This document shows positions 22,792 through 30,596 of a stretch of DNA of 44,903 nt, one piece after another. Made by a program: the position numbers and the translations under genes. This DNA comes from an uncultured Bacteroidales bacterium (GTDB taxonomy: Bacteria; Bacteroidota; Bacteroidia; Bacteroidales; Bacteroidaceae), in contig CALCYA010000002.1 in the NCBI GenBank assembly GCA_937906165.1, positions 1 through 44,903 on the forward strand, read 5' to 3'. Positions within the stretch are counted from its first letter, which is position 1, and each line of letters begins with the position of its first letter. The notes below the pieces were generated by a model. That model saw nothing but the letters and a program-made list of their open reading frames with translations. It did not search any database and was not told the DNA's origin.

Positions 22792-23724
22792 ATGAAGAAC
22801 ATTTTCAGATTAATGCTTTTGTCGCTGTGTGCGGTGGCCTTTGTTGCCTGCTCCGACAGTGAAGACTATAATGCCGATACTGCAGTGACTCCATACGAGC
22901 CTGTTCCGGGGCGCAGAATGGTGGCTCAGGTAAAGACAACCAACACCCTTGATGGCCGTACATATTCTTGGGAACATAATTTTTCCTATGATGCCCAAGG
23001 GCGTATCAAGGAGATAAATACAAATATTGTGCATTACCGTGCAAACAAGTTTGACAATGTGGTACGTTTCTACAAGTGCTACATTACTTCTCAGGCGAAT
23101 TATTATTTCAAAGGGGACAAGTTCTCTGTGGAGTATAGTGTTTCAAAGGAGTATCCCGATTTCCCGGATTGGAATACACGTGAAAACGGAAAAAACAACG
23201 GCCAGTTCAACGAGAATGGCAATCTTGTTTCTTTCCTTTCGCTCGATTTTGTCTACTCTAAGATGCAGTTGCAGGAGGCTCATGCCGACGGCGGTCACAT
23301 ATACGTCCCTTACCGAGACGCGATGGGCAATGTTACCGGTTATCAGACACGTTACCTCAATAATGACGGCAAGGATAGTCTTGTCCTCGACCGTAGCCGT
23401 GATTTCATGTATGGCGGGATAAGGAACAATACAAACTTCGATTTTTCGGGGTATTTCGGTTATTGGGGTCTTGAGAAGGCCGTTCCTGCTATAGCTACAG
23501 AGTATTATGCCTACTATCAGCTGGCTGCTTTCGGTATGCTGGGTTCGACTTCTTCGTATCTGCCTTTGGCGCAGCTTGCAAGGGATAGTGAGGGCAAACC
23601 TTTGGTTGATGAGTATGGTGCTCCTCTTTATCTCTATGGCAGATGGGAACTCGACAATGAGGACTATCCTATAAATTTTGTCGATGGCAGCGGACGAAAA
23701 ACAGAAATAAGATATGTTGAATAA
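22792..23724 (+). CDS. Secreted lipoprotein, possibly DUF4595
   Basis: A 310-aa putative lipoprotein. The signal MKNIFRLMLLSLCAVAFVACSD ends with the lipobox Cys20, after which SDSED follows, a pattern that favours surface export in Bacteroidota. The body is rich in aromatic residues and beta-strand patterns, e.g. YSWEHNFSYDAQGRIKEI and YYFKGDKFSVEYS. The FSYDAQGRIKEI piece is like the YD-type repeats of DUF4595 proteins, and the length is right for that family, but I cannot confirm it. It is monocistronic: own promoter, and a strong bidirectional terminator directly at the stop. No function can be given. Confidence 0.75.
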   Translation: MKNIFRLMLLSLCAVAFVACSDSEDYNADTAVTPYEPVPGRRMVAQVKTTNTLDGRTYSWEHNFSYDAQGRIKEINTNIVHYRANKFDNVVRFYKCYITSQANYYFKGDKFSVEYSVSKEYPDFPDWNTRENGKNNGQFNENGNLVSFLSLDFVYSKMQLQEAHADGGHIYVPYRDAMGNVTGYQTRYLNNDGKDSLVLDRSRDFMYGGIRNNTNFDFSGYFGYWGLEKAVPAIATEYYAYYQLAAFGMLGSTSSYLPLAQLARDSEGKPLVDEYGAPLYLYGRWELDNEDYPINFVDGSGRKTEIRYVE

Positions 23725-23728
23725 AAAA

Positions 23729-23755
23729 ATGGAGAGCATGCTCTCCATTTTTTTT
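23729..23755. terminator. Bidirectional terminator
   Basis: ATGGAGAGCATGCTCTCCAT (23729-23748) is a perfect palindrome with an A run on the left and eight T on the right. It can end the lipoprotein gene on + and the M64 peptidase gene on -. Confidence 0.9.
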
Positions 23756-23763
23756 GTTATTTC

Positions 23764-25086
23764 TTACTTGCACATGTAATCAAGATATCTTGATATGGCC
23801 TCCTGGCATACCGGGCAGAAGTCGGTCAACGCTTTCATCATACATTCAGGCCAGCCACGGTATATGCCTTTCTCCAGATAACCGCCGCCTTCGTATGCTC
23901 CAATCTTCCACTCCTTTTCGGTAGTGCCCTCGGCTGCAATTGTCGGTACAGGTGTGCCCTCGGCAATCTTATTCTCCCATTTACCGTTGAAGTCGACAAA
24001 ACGGGTGAGGTTTGCTTCCCAAGGCTCGACACCCTCGGGGTAGAGTGCGCTTACGGTGTTGCCGATCTCAATGTACTCGTCTCCGAGTCCCATTAGCGAG
24101 TGTCCGAACTCGTGTACATAGACCTCGCCTGTGCGGCCGGTCTTGCCGGCAGAGCCAAGTCCGTAATGGTTGTAGATACCTCCACCGCCATACTTGTCAG
24201 TGTTAGTGAGTATGTATATGCACTCATAAGGTGCGTTGGCTGCAACGTCACGTACCTTCTGGAACTCTTCGGTCATCTGGTAACGCTCGCTGTTGAAGGT
24301 GTAGAAACGGCATCCGAGCAGTGTGTTCTTCCACTCACCCTTGCCGGGGATGCTTATGCCGCTCTCCTGTGAAGGTGCCCACACTGCACGTACATTTATA
24401 CGGTGCTTGTTCTGTGTGAAGGGTGCGTATGAGAAGAGTGCGTCGCTCCACATCTTGCAGGCTGCGATGAACTTCTCTTTCTCTGTGGCTGTGAAGCCGT
24501 CGGGCAACAGAACTATGTCAAGGCTGTGGGCGATGTCACCACCGATGTGGATGTCAAGCTGCTCGTATGTGGTGTAGCTCGGGTATATATTGAAGTCGTT
24601 CACCTTGATGCTCTGCGAGAACTTCTTCTCCCACACCTTGCTCTGTTTGTTGCGTGCGTAGAACTCTATTGTGAAGTCATTCTTTGGTTCGGGGAATATG
24701 ACTCCTTCTGGGAACGAACGGCTGGTCTCCGTGGCCTCGGGTGTTGTCTGCCACTCGTTGAACAGTGTGCAGTAGTTGTTCTTGTAGATGACGTTGCCTG
24801 TTGCGTTGTCAATGATTCTGAAATGCTGTTCGCCGTAGTCGAACGGGTTTATCAGCGAAACGCGTGAACCGGCCCACTCGCCTTCGCGTATGAGCTTGTC
24901 GAAATAGTAGTATTCGTTCTTGCTGTCACCTGAGTGGTGAAAGTCGTAGCGCATTGTCTTGTCGGTAAAATATGTGTCGTACTTTACGTCTGTTCGGGTG
25001 ATTTGTGGCGCGCCTTCAACCTTCTTTGTCGTAGAGCAGGATGTCAACGTGGCGGCTATCGCCAGCATCAAGAGAGTCTTTTTCAT
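23764..25086 (-). CDS. M64-family zinc metallopeptidase lipoprotein
   Basis: A 440-aa secreted peptidase of family M64 (IgA peptidase family of Clostridium ramosum). The lipoprotein signal MKKTLLMLAIAATLTSCST has its lipobox Cys at residue 17. An N-terminal beta domain (about residues 25-165) precedes the catalytic domain, which holds VHEFGHSLMGLGDEY, the HExxH zinc motif with a following Asp in the met-zincin-like GLGDEY part. It also has DIVLLPDGFTATEKEKF, typical for M64. It would be anchored to a membrane facing the periplasm or the surface. IgA cleavage is known only for the founding member and should not be assumed. It is monocistronic and convergent with the previous lipoprotein gene. 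Confidence 0.9.
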   Translation of the reverse strand: MKKTLLMLAIAATLTSCSTTKKVEGAPQITRTDVKYDTYFTDKTMRYDFHHSGDSKNEYYYFDKLIREGEWAGSRVSLINPFDYGEQHFRIIDNATGNVIYKNNYCTLFNEWQTTPEATETSRSFPEGVIFPEPKNDFTIEFYARNKQSKVWEKKFSQSIKVNDFNIYPSYTTYEQLDIHIGGDIAHSLDIVLLPDGFTATEKEKFIAACKMWSDALFSYAPFTQNKHRINVRAVWAPSQESGISIPGKGEWKNTLLGCRFYTFNSERYQMTEEFQKVRDVAANAPYECIYILTNTDKYGGGGIYNHYGLGSAGKTGRTGEVYVHEFGHSLMGLGDEYIEIGNTVSALYPEGVEPWEANLTRFVDFNGKWENKIAEGTPVPTIAAEGTTEKEWKIGAYEGGGYLEKGIYRGWPECMMKALTDFCPVCQEAISRYLDYMCK

Positions 25087-25221
25087 ATCTGTAAGTTTTA
25101 TTGGTTATGCAATATGTTCTTATCTAAGCGCGAAAATAGCCTATTTTTCGCTTCTTGCCTAAAAAGCTCTTTATAAAAACGGTCCTGTACCCGATTTTTT
25201 TGATAAAAGTTGCCTCAAAAG

Positions 25222-25252
25222 TTGATGTTGTAGCTCTTTATTCGTACTTTTG
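25222..25252 (+). promoter_or_regulatory. Bacteroidota-type promoter for the SPOR gene
   Basis: TTG at 25222-25224, 20 bases, then TACTTTTG at 25245-25252, an exact TAnnTTTG. It is 41 bases before the start codon. Confidence 0.7.
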
Positions 25253-25293
25253 CAAAATAGAATGAACATTAATTAAATAGTTATACAAAAATT

Positions 25294-25782
25294 ATGAAGA
25301 AATCGTTTTTTATCGTTGTGGCTTTGTGCTCAGCATTCGTTTTTACATCTTGTAAGTCAAAGGACAGTCTCTACAAGACTGCATACGATGAGGCCCGTCA
25401 GGAGCAGAACGAAGGCCAGAGCCAGCAGAGCGAGCCTGTTGAGATAGCTCCAGTCGTTTCATCTACAACCAAGAATGCAAATGTCGATGACAGCTACCGC
25501 AGCGAGAAGGTTGTCCTTGCCTCAGGTGAGGAGGGCTCTTTGAAGGCGTTCAGTGTGGTTTGTGGCAGCTTCGGTCAGAAGGCCAATGCCGAGAAGGTTC
25601 GTGCAGAACTTATCGATGAGGGTTACGAGGCAATCATAGTACAGAGCCCTAAGGGTCTTTTCCGTGTAGTGTGTGCTTCTTTCGACAGCCGCCAGGAGGC
25701 TGCCAATGCACGTGCGCAGTTCAAGGCAGATCATCCACACAATGCGGATTATCAGAAGGCTTGGTTGCTTTATAACAACTAA
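25294..25782 (+). CDS. SPOR-domain lipoprotein
   Basis: A 162-aa putative lipoprotein with a C-terminal SPOR domain, which binds septal peptidoglycan stripped of stem peptides. The signal MKKSFFIVVALCSAFVFTSCKS ends in a lipobox Cys20. A Gln/Glu-rich linker covers residues 32-70. The SPOR domain spans about residues 85-160: FSVVCGSFGQKANAEKVRAEL, then GLFRVVCASFDSRQEAANA, the usual two halves. This predicts a cell-envelope place near division sites. It has its own promoter and terminator, so it is a single-gene unit. Confidence 0.9.
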   Translation: MKKSFFIVVALCSAFVFTSCKSKDSLYKTAYDEARQEQNEGQSQQSEPVEIAPVVSSTTKNANVDDSYRSEKVVLASGEEGSLKAFSVVCGSFGQKANAEKVRAELIDEGYEAIIVQSPKGLFRVVCASFDSRQEAANARAQFKADHPHNADYQKAWLLYNN

Positions 25783-25805
25783 AATAGAAACAAAGGCATA
25801 ATTGG

Positions 25806-25834
25806 AGGGGGCTGAACTTTCAGCCTCCTTTTTT
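25806..25834 (+). terminator. Terminator after the SPOR gene
   Basis: AGGGGGCTGAA (25806-25816) pairs with TTCAGCCTCCT (25819-25829) with one G-T pair, and a T run to 25834 follows. Confidence 0.85.
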
Positions 25835-25885
25835 GTTTATTAAAGAATATATAAAAATATATAATTTGGTAATTTTATAAAAAAA

Positions 25886-25930
25886 TATAGTTATAATTGT
25901 AGTCGGAAACTATAACACAAACTAACTATA
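25886..25930 (+). promoter_or_regulatory. Three AACTATA half-sites upstream of fucI
   Basis: TATAGTT at 25886-25892 is the inverse of AACTATA, which occurs at 25908-25914 and again at 25924-25930, the last ending 2 bases before the fucI start. The pattern could be an operator for a fucose regulator. The region is very AT-rich, so chance is possible. No clear TAnnTTTG element was found here. Confidence 0.3.
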
Positions 25931-25932
25931 TT

Positions 25933-27705
25933 ATGAGTAAATATCCAAAAATCGGTATACGTCCTACCATAGACGGTCGTCAGGGTGGCGTACGTGAGAG
26001 TCTCGAAGAGAAGACAATGAATCTTGCAAAGGCAGTAGCGGAACTTATTTCTGCAAACGTAAGATATGCAGACGGCAAGCCGGTAGAGTGTGTGATTGCT
26101 GACGGTACAATCGGTCGTGTGGCCGAGAGTGCTGCTTGTGCAGCTAAGTTCGAACGTGAGAATGTAGGCGCGACAATTTCAGTTACATCTTGTTGGTGCT
26201 ACGGATCAGAGACGATGGACATGCACCCTCATTGGCCAAAGGCTGTGTGGGGCTTTAATGGTACAGAGCGCCCGGGTGCTGTATATCTTGCAGCAGTGCT
26301 TGCAGGACATGCACAGAAAGGGCTTCCTGCATTCGGCATTTACGGACATGATGTCCAGGATCTTGATGACAATACCATCCCTGCCGATGTGGCAGAGAAA
26401 ATACTGCGTTGGGCACGTGCGGCTGTAGCCGTTGCACAGATGCGTGGCGAGAGCTATCTCTCTGTTGGTAGCCAGTGTATGGGTATCGCGGGCAGTATCG
26501 TAGACCAGAACTTCTTCCAGGAGTATCTTGGTATGCGTAACGAGAGTGTCGACGAGACTGAAATCCTGCGCAGAATGGAAGAGGGTATCTATGACCACGA
26601 GGAGTATGCCAAGGCAATGGCATGGACCGAGAAGTATTGTAAGGTAAAGGAGGGCTGGGACAAGAATCGCCCCGAGAAACAGAAGGACCGTGCCGGCAAG
26701 GATGCCGATTGGGAGTTCGTTGTAAAGATGACCCTTATCGTGCGTGATCTCATGCTCGGCAACCCCAAATTGCGTGAGATGGGCTTCAAGGAAGAGGCTA
26801 TCGGTCACAATGCTATAGCAGCAGGCTTCCAGGGACAGCGCCAATGGACCGACTGGAAACCGAACGGTGACTTTACCGAGGCGTTGCTTTGCAGTACATT
26901 CGACTGGAACGGCATACGTGAGGCTTATGTCCTTGCAACAGAGAATGACGCATGCAACGGTGTCGCAATGCTCTTCGGCAAACTTCTTACTGGTTGCGGA
27001 CAGATGTTCTCCGATGTCCGTACTTACTGGAGCCCCGAGGCTGTGAAGCGTGTTACAGGAAAGGAACTTACAGGCCTTGCTGCAGGTGGTATGATCCATC
27101 TCATCAACTCCGGTGCTACAACACTCGATGCTACCGGTGCCAGCGTGAATGCGGCGGGTGAGCCTTGCATGAAACCTTGTTGGGAAATGACTGATGCCGA
27201 TGCCGAGGCTTGCCTTGAGAATACAAACTGGATGCCTGCCGACCGTGACTATTTCCGTGGCGGCGGTTTCTCGTCCAACTTCCTCTCAAAGGGCGGTATG
27301 CCTGTTACAATGAGCCGTCTGAACCTTGTCAAGGGCCTTGGCCCCGTGCTTCAGATTGCAGAGGGCTGGACAGCGGATGTAGCTCCCGAGATACATGAGG
27401 TGCTCAATATGCGTACCGACCCGACATGGCCTACAACATGGTTTGTCCCACGTCTTTGCGACAAGGCTCCTTTCAAGGATGTATATTCAGTTATGAACAA
27501 CTGGGGCGCCAACCATGGTGCTATCAGCTATGGTCACATAGGTGCAGATCTCATAACCCTAGCTTCAATGTTGCGCATCCCTGTATGTATGCATAACGTG
27601 CCGGAGGAGAATATCTTCCGTCCTGCTGCCTGGAATGCATTCGGAATGGATAAGGAGGGTGCAGACTACCGTGCTTGCCAGAATTATGGCCCTGTCTATA
27701 AATGA
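25933..27705 (+). CDS. fucI: L-fucose isomerase
   Basis: Converts L-fucose to L-fuculose in the cytoplasm, the first step of fucose catabolism; Mn-dependent. The 590-aa length is the family length (E. coli 591). The start PKIGIRPTIDGRQGGVRESLE is diagnostic. Other conserved parts are VTSCWCYGSETMDMHP, PAFGIYGHDVQDLDD, and the metal-site region around residue 337 (LCSTFDWNGIREAYVLATENDACNG). The C-terminal NNWGANHGAISYGHIGADLI is also typical. It is first in the order fucI-mutarotase-fucP. D-arabinose is an alternative substrate for the family. Confidence 0.98.
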   Translation: MSKYPKIGIRPTIDGRQGGVRESLEEKTMNLAKAVAELISANVRYADGKPVECVIADGTIGRVAESAACAAKFERENVGATISVTSCWCYGSETMDMHPHWPKAVWGFNGTERPGAVYLAAVLAGHAQKGLPAFGIYGHDVQDLDDNTIPADVAEKILRWARAAVAVAQMRGESYLSVGSQCMGIAGSIVDQNFFQEYLGMRNESVDETEILRRMEEGIYDHEEYAKAMAWTEKYCKVKEGWDKNRPEKQKDRAGKDADWEFVVKMTLIVRDLMLGNPKLREMGFKEEAIGHNAIAAGFQGQRQWTDWKPNGDFTEALLCSTFDWNGIREAYVLATENDACNGVAMLFGKLLTGCGQMFSDVRTYWSPEAVKRVTGKELTGLAAGGMIHLINSGATTLDATGASVNAAGEPCMKPCWEMTDADAEACLENTNWMPADRDYFRGGGFSSNFLSKGGMPVTMSRLNLVKGLGPVLQIAEGWTADVAPEIHEVLNMRTDPTWPTTWFVPRLCDKAPFKDVYSVMNNWGANHGAISYGHIGADLITLASMLRIPVCMHNVPEENIFRPAAWNAFGMDKEGADYRACQNYGPVYK

Positions 27706-27712
27706 TAATCAT

Positions 27713-27738
27713 TATTCCTGCCCATACGGGCAGGAATA
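27713..27738 (+). other. Intra-operon hairpin after fucI
   Basis: TATTCCTGCCC (27713-27723) pairs exactly with GGGCAGGAATA (27728-27738) around ATAC, in the 47-base gap between fucI and the mutarotase gene. No T run follows, so it may protect the fucI 3' end or set unequal expression within the operon. Confidence 0.6.
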
Positions 27739-27752
27739 TAAACTTTAATATA

Positions 27753-28145
27753 ATGAATAACAAAACCGAAGGTTACGCTGTCAAGGAATACGGACAGCCT
27801 GTCAAAAGATATTGTCAGACTCTTGATCTTAAGGATAATCCTGAACTTATTGCCGAGTACCGCCGTCGTCACAGCGAAGGTGAGGCGTGGAGTGAAATTC
27901 TGTGGGGTATCCGTGAGGTGGGCATCCTTGAGATGGAAATATATATCCTTGATACACGCCTTTTCATGATAGTCGAGGCCCCGTTTGATTTTGATTGGGA
28001 CAGTGCTATGGAGCGTCTTTCCACTCTGCCACGCCAGCAGGAGTGGGAGGATTATATGTCCGAGTTCCAGAAAGCGGCTCCGGGTAGCTCTTCAAATGAG
28101 AAATGGCGTATGATGGAGAGAATGTTCCACCTGTACGAGAAATAA
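27753..28145 (+). CDS. L-fucose/L-rhamnose mutarotase (RhaM family)
   Basis: A 130-aa protein of the RhaM (DUF718/PF05336) family, which interconverts anomers of L-rhamnose. In this setting, between fucI and fucP, the likely substrate is L-fucose. Conserved parts are KRYCQTLDLKDNPELIAEYRRRH (about residues 18-40), WSEILWGIREVGILEMEIYILDTRLFMIVE, and WEDYMSEFQ. The frame is open from 27702, but the ATG there overlaps the hairpin and the fucI stop, so 27753 is the probable start. It ends 6 bases before fucP. The assignment to fucose rests on context. Confidence 0.88.
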   Translation: MNNKTEGYAVKEYGQPVKRYCQTLDLKDNPELIAEYRRRHSEGEAWSEILWGIREVGILEMEIYILDTRLFMIVEAPFDFDWDSAMERLSTLPRQQEWEDYMSEFQKAAPGSSSNEKWRMMERMFHLYEK

Positions 28146-28151
28146 GAAAAT

Positions 28152-29462
28152 ATGGATAAAAAATTGACTGAAAAACCAAAACTGGTGGAGAGACGATATC
28201 TCTTGCCGTTTATTCTTGTGACTTCGCTGTTTGCCCTATGGGGCTTCGCAAACGATATAACCAATCCTATGGTGGCTGCTTTCCAGACTCTTATGGAACT
28301 TCCGGCATCTGAGGCAGCGCTTGTGCAGTTTGCGTTCTATGGCGGATATGCCACAATGGCTGTTCCTGCAGCTCTGTTTATCCGTCGTCACAGTTACAAG
28401 AGCGGTATCCTGTTAGGTCTTGGATTGTATGCGGTTGGTGCGTTTCTGTTTATTCCGGCTGCGCATTACCAGGCATTCTCGTTCTTTTGTATATCTTTGT
28501 ATATATTGACGTTCGGCCTTGCTTTTCTTGAGACTACCGCAAATCCGCTGATATTGTCGCTGGGGGCAAAGGAGACATCTACACGGCGCTTGAATCTGGC
28601 GCAGGCCTTCAATCCTATGGGCTCGTTGTCGGGTATGGCTGTCGCATCGTTGATTGTGCTTCCGCAGCTCATTTCGGACAAACGTGATGCCGCAGGTGAT
28701 ATAATTTATCATGGCTTGAGCGCCGCGGAGAAGGCTGATATCCGTCTGCACGACCTTGCAGTGATACGTGACCCGTATGTTGCGATAGGTCTTGTGGTGC
28801 TTGCCGTGTTTGTGGTTTTCCTCTTCACCAAGATACCTAATATCCAAGGTAAAGATGGCAAGAAGTTAAGCAACCGTGAGACACTTTTGAATCTGTGGCA
28901 CAACAACATCTACCGGAGTGGTGTAGTTGCGCAGATGTTCTATGTCGCTGCGCAGATAATGGTGTGGACATTCATAATCCAATATGCCGATAATCTCGGC
29001 ATTGACAAGGCTACGGCGCAGAACTATAACATATGTGCTATGGGTATGTTCCTGTGCAGCCGTTTCGTGACCACATTCCTTATGCGTTATTTCAACTCAC
29101 GTACCCTGCTTGCCGTTTTTGGGGCAGGTGCTGTATGTGCATCCTTAGGTACGATATTCATTGTAGGTATGCCTGGATTGTATTGCCTCGTTGCAATCAG
29201 TTTCTTCATGTCGTTGATGTTCCCCACTATTTACGGTATTGCTCTTGAGGATGTGCGCGAAGAGGATACGACCCTTGGCGCAGCTTTTCTTGTGATGGCC
29301 ATTGTTGGCGGTGCGCTTATGCCACCGATGCAGGGTGCAATAATTGATATGGGAACAGTTGCCGGTTTGCCAGCTGTTAATGTGTCGTTTGTGCTTCCTC
29401 TTTTCTGCTTTGTGGTAGTGATGCTTTACGGCTATTTCACAAGCAAGGCGGTGAAGAAATAG
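28152..29462 (+). CDS. fucP: L-fucose:H+ symporter (MFS)
   Basis: Twelve-helix major facilitator permease of 436 aa, the length of E. coli FucP (438). The first helix, PFILVTSLFALWGFANDITNPMVAAF, is the family signature (LWGFANDITNP). Further conserved pieces are FGLAFLETTANPLILSLG (about residues 120-137) and GAAFLVMAIVGGALMPPMQG (about residues 378-397). It imports L-fucose with protons across the inner membrane. The gene closes the operon and is followed by a long perfect hairpin. Neither a fuculokinase nor an aldolase gene is present in the window. Confidence 0.95.
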   Translation: MDKKLTEKPKLVERRYLLPFILVTSLFALWGFANDITNPMVAAFQTLMELPASEAALVQFAFYGGYATMAVPAALFIRRHSYKSGILLGLGLYAVGAFLFIPAAHYQAFSFFCISLYILTFGLAFLETTANPLILSLGAKETSTRRLNLAQAFNPMGSLSGMAVASLIVLPQLISDKRDAAGDIIYHGLSAAEKADIRLHDLAVIRDPYVAIGLVVLAVFVVFLFTKIPNIQGKDGKKLSNRETLLNLWHNNIYRSGVVAQMFYVAAQIMVWTFIIQYADNLGIDKATAQNYNICAMGMFLCSRFVTTFLMRYFNSRTLLAVFGAGAVCASLGTIFIVGMPGLYCLVAISFFMSLMFPTIYGIALEDVREEDTTLGAAFLVMAIVGGALMPPMQGAIIDMGTVAGLPAVNVSFVLPLFCFVVVMLYGYFTSKAVKK

Positions 29463-29492
29463 TATTTTACAAGGTAACGGATATACTTGGTT

Positions 29493-29546
29493 ATAGATAA
29501 AAATTGCGCAGCACTGATGTGCTGCGCAATTTTTATCTATTTTTTA
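29493..29546. terminator. 22-bp perfect hairpin terminator after fucP
   Basis: Bases 29493-29514 pair without mismatch with 29519-29540 around the loop TGAT. The core is TTGCGCAGCAC; the outer part is ATAGATAAAAA/TTTTTATCTAT. A T-rich stretch follows. Confidence 0.93.
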
Positions 29547-29579
29547 CTTTTTATATGGTGGCATTCGGTTAAAAATGAG

Positions 29580-29587
29580 TAATTTTG
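29580..29587 (+). promoter_or_regulatory. -7 element for ruvX-def-TPR
   Basis: TAATTTTG fits TAnnTTTG, 22 bases before the start codon chosen for ruvX. The -33 part is weak (TGG near 29556). Confidence 0.5.
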
Positions 29588-29609
29588 CAGTTTGAAACAA
29601 ATAAGGAAT

Positions 29610-30026
29610 ATGGCACGACTGCTGGCAATAGATTATGGAAAGAGAAGGACCGGGCTTGCGGTATCTGACGAAATGCAGATTATCGCGGGCGGGCTCACAA
29701 CTGTGCCTACAACCGGGTTGCTTGACTATATTCTCGATTATGTCAAGCGCGAGCCGGTTGAACGGATTGTTGTCGGTCTTCCAAAGCAGATGAATAATGA
29801 ACCTTCTGAGAATATGCGCCGTGTGGAACCGTTCGTGAACCGTCTGCGTAAGCTGTTGCCGGATATACCTGTCGACTACCATGACGAACGTTTCACCTCG
29901 GTCTTGGCACAAAGGACAATTATAGAGGCCGGAATAAAGAAGATGGCACGCCGTAACAAGGAACTTGTGGACGAGGTGAGCGCTACAATTATCCTTCAAT
30001 CATATATGGAAAGCAGAAGAAACTGA
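29610..30026 (+). CDS. ruvX: RuvX/YqgF pre-16S rRNA nuclease
   Basis: RNase H-fold nuclease of 138 aa, named Holliday junction resolvase-like and now linked to 16S rRNA 5' end maturation. ARLLAIDYGKRRTGLAVSD (residues 2-20) holds the first catalytic Asp8. VERIVVGLPKQMNNE (about residues 49-63) and YHDERFTSVLAQ (with Asp and Glu) follow, and a late DEVSATIILQ holds the last acid. The start MARLLAIDYG is preferred over an in-frame ATG at 29592 because aaggaat lies a good distance before it. It is 12 bases from def. Confidence 0.93.
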   Translation: MARLLAIDYGKRRTGLAVSDEMQIIAGGLTTVPTTGLLDYILDYVKREPVERIVVGLPKQMNNEPSENMRRVEPFVNRLRKLLPDIPVDYHDERFTSVLAQRTIIEAGIKKMARRNKELVDEVSATIILQSYMESRRN

Positions 30027-30038
30027 AAACTGAAAACG

Positions 30039-30596
30039 ATGATATTACCTATTTATTTGTATGGGCAGCCTGTGCTGCGAAAGGTTGCGGAGGATATCAC
30101 TCCCGACTATCCTGAGTTGAAGTCTCTTATCGAGAATATGTTCGAAACAATGCACAACGCCGAGGGTATCGGCCTTGCTGCACCACAGATTGGTCTTGCA
30201 ATACGTCTTGTGGTCATTGACCTTGATGTGTTGTCCGAGGACTTTCCCGAGTTCAAGGATTTCAGCCGCGTGTATATCAACGCACATATCCTTGAGACTT
30301 CGGATGAGACCGAGGGTATGGAAGAGGGCTGCTTGAGCCTGCCTGGTATACATGAGAAAGTGACACGTCCTTCACGTATACACGTGAAGTATCTTGACGA
30401 GAACTTCGTGGAGCATGACGAGTGGGTAGAGGGTTATCTTGCGCGTGTGATGCAGCATGAGTTCGACCATCTTGAGGGCAAGGTGTTTGCCGACAGGATA
30501 TCCATGTTGCGCCGTCAGATGAACAAGGGCAAGCTTGCTAATCTGGCTAAGGGTAATGTGGCTTGCGGTTACAAGACAAAAAGAGTGATGCGATGA
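30039..30596 (+). CDS. def: Peptide deformylase
   Basis: Removes the N-formyl group from new proteins; a metal enzyme of 185 aa. The three family motifs are present: GIGLAAPQIG (about residues 44-53), EGCLSLPGIH (about residues 101-110, metal-binding Cys) and QHEFDHLEGKVF (about residues 141-152, HExxH). The start MILPIYLYGQPVLR is the Bacteroidota form. It is 12 bases after ruvX, and its stop overlaps the start of the TPR gene (ATGA), so translational coupling is likely. Confidence 0.97.
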   Translation: MILPIYLYGQPVLRKVAEDITPDYPELKSLIENMFETMHNAEGIGLAAPQIGLAIRLVVIDLDVLSEDFPEFKDFSRVYINAHILETSDETEGMEEGCLSLPGIHEKVTRPSRIHVKYLDENFVEHDEWVEGYLARVMQHEFDHLEGKVFADRISMLRRQMNKGKLANLAKGNVACGYKTKRVMR

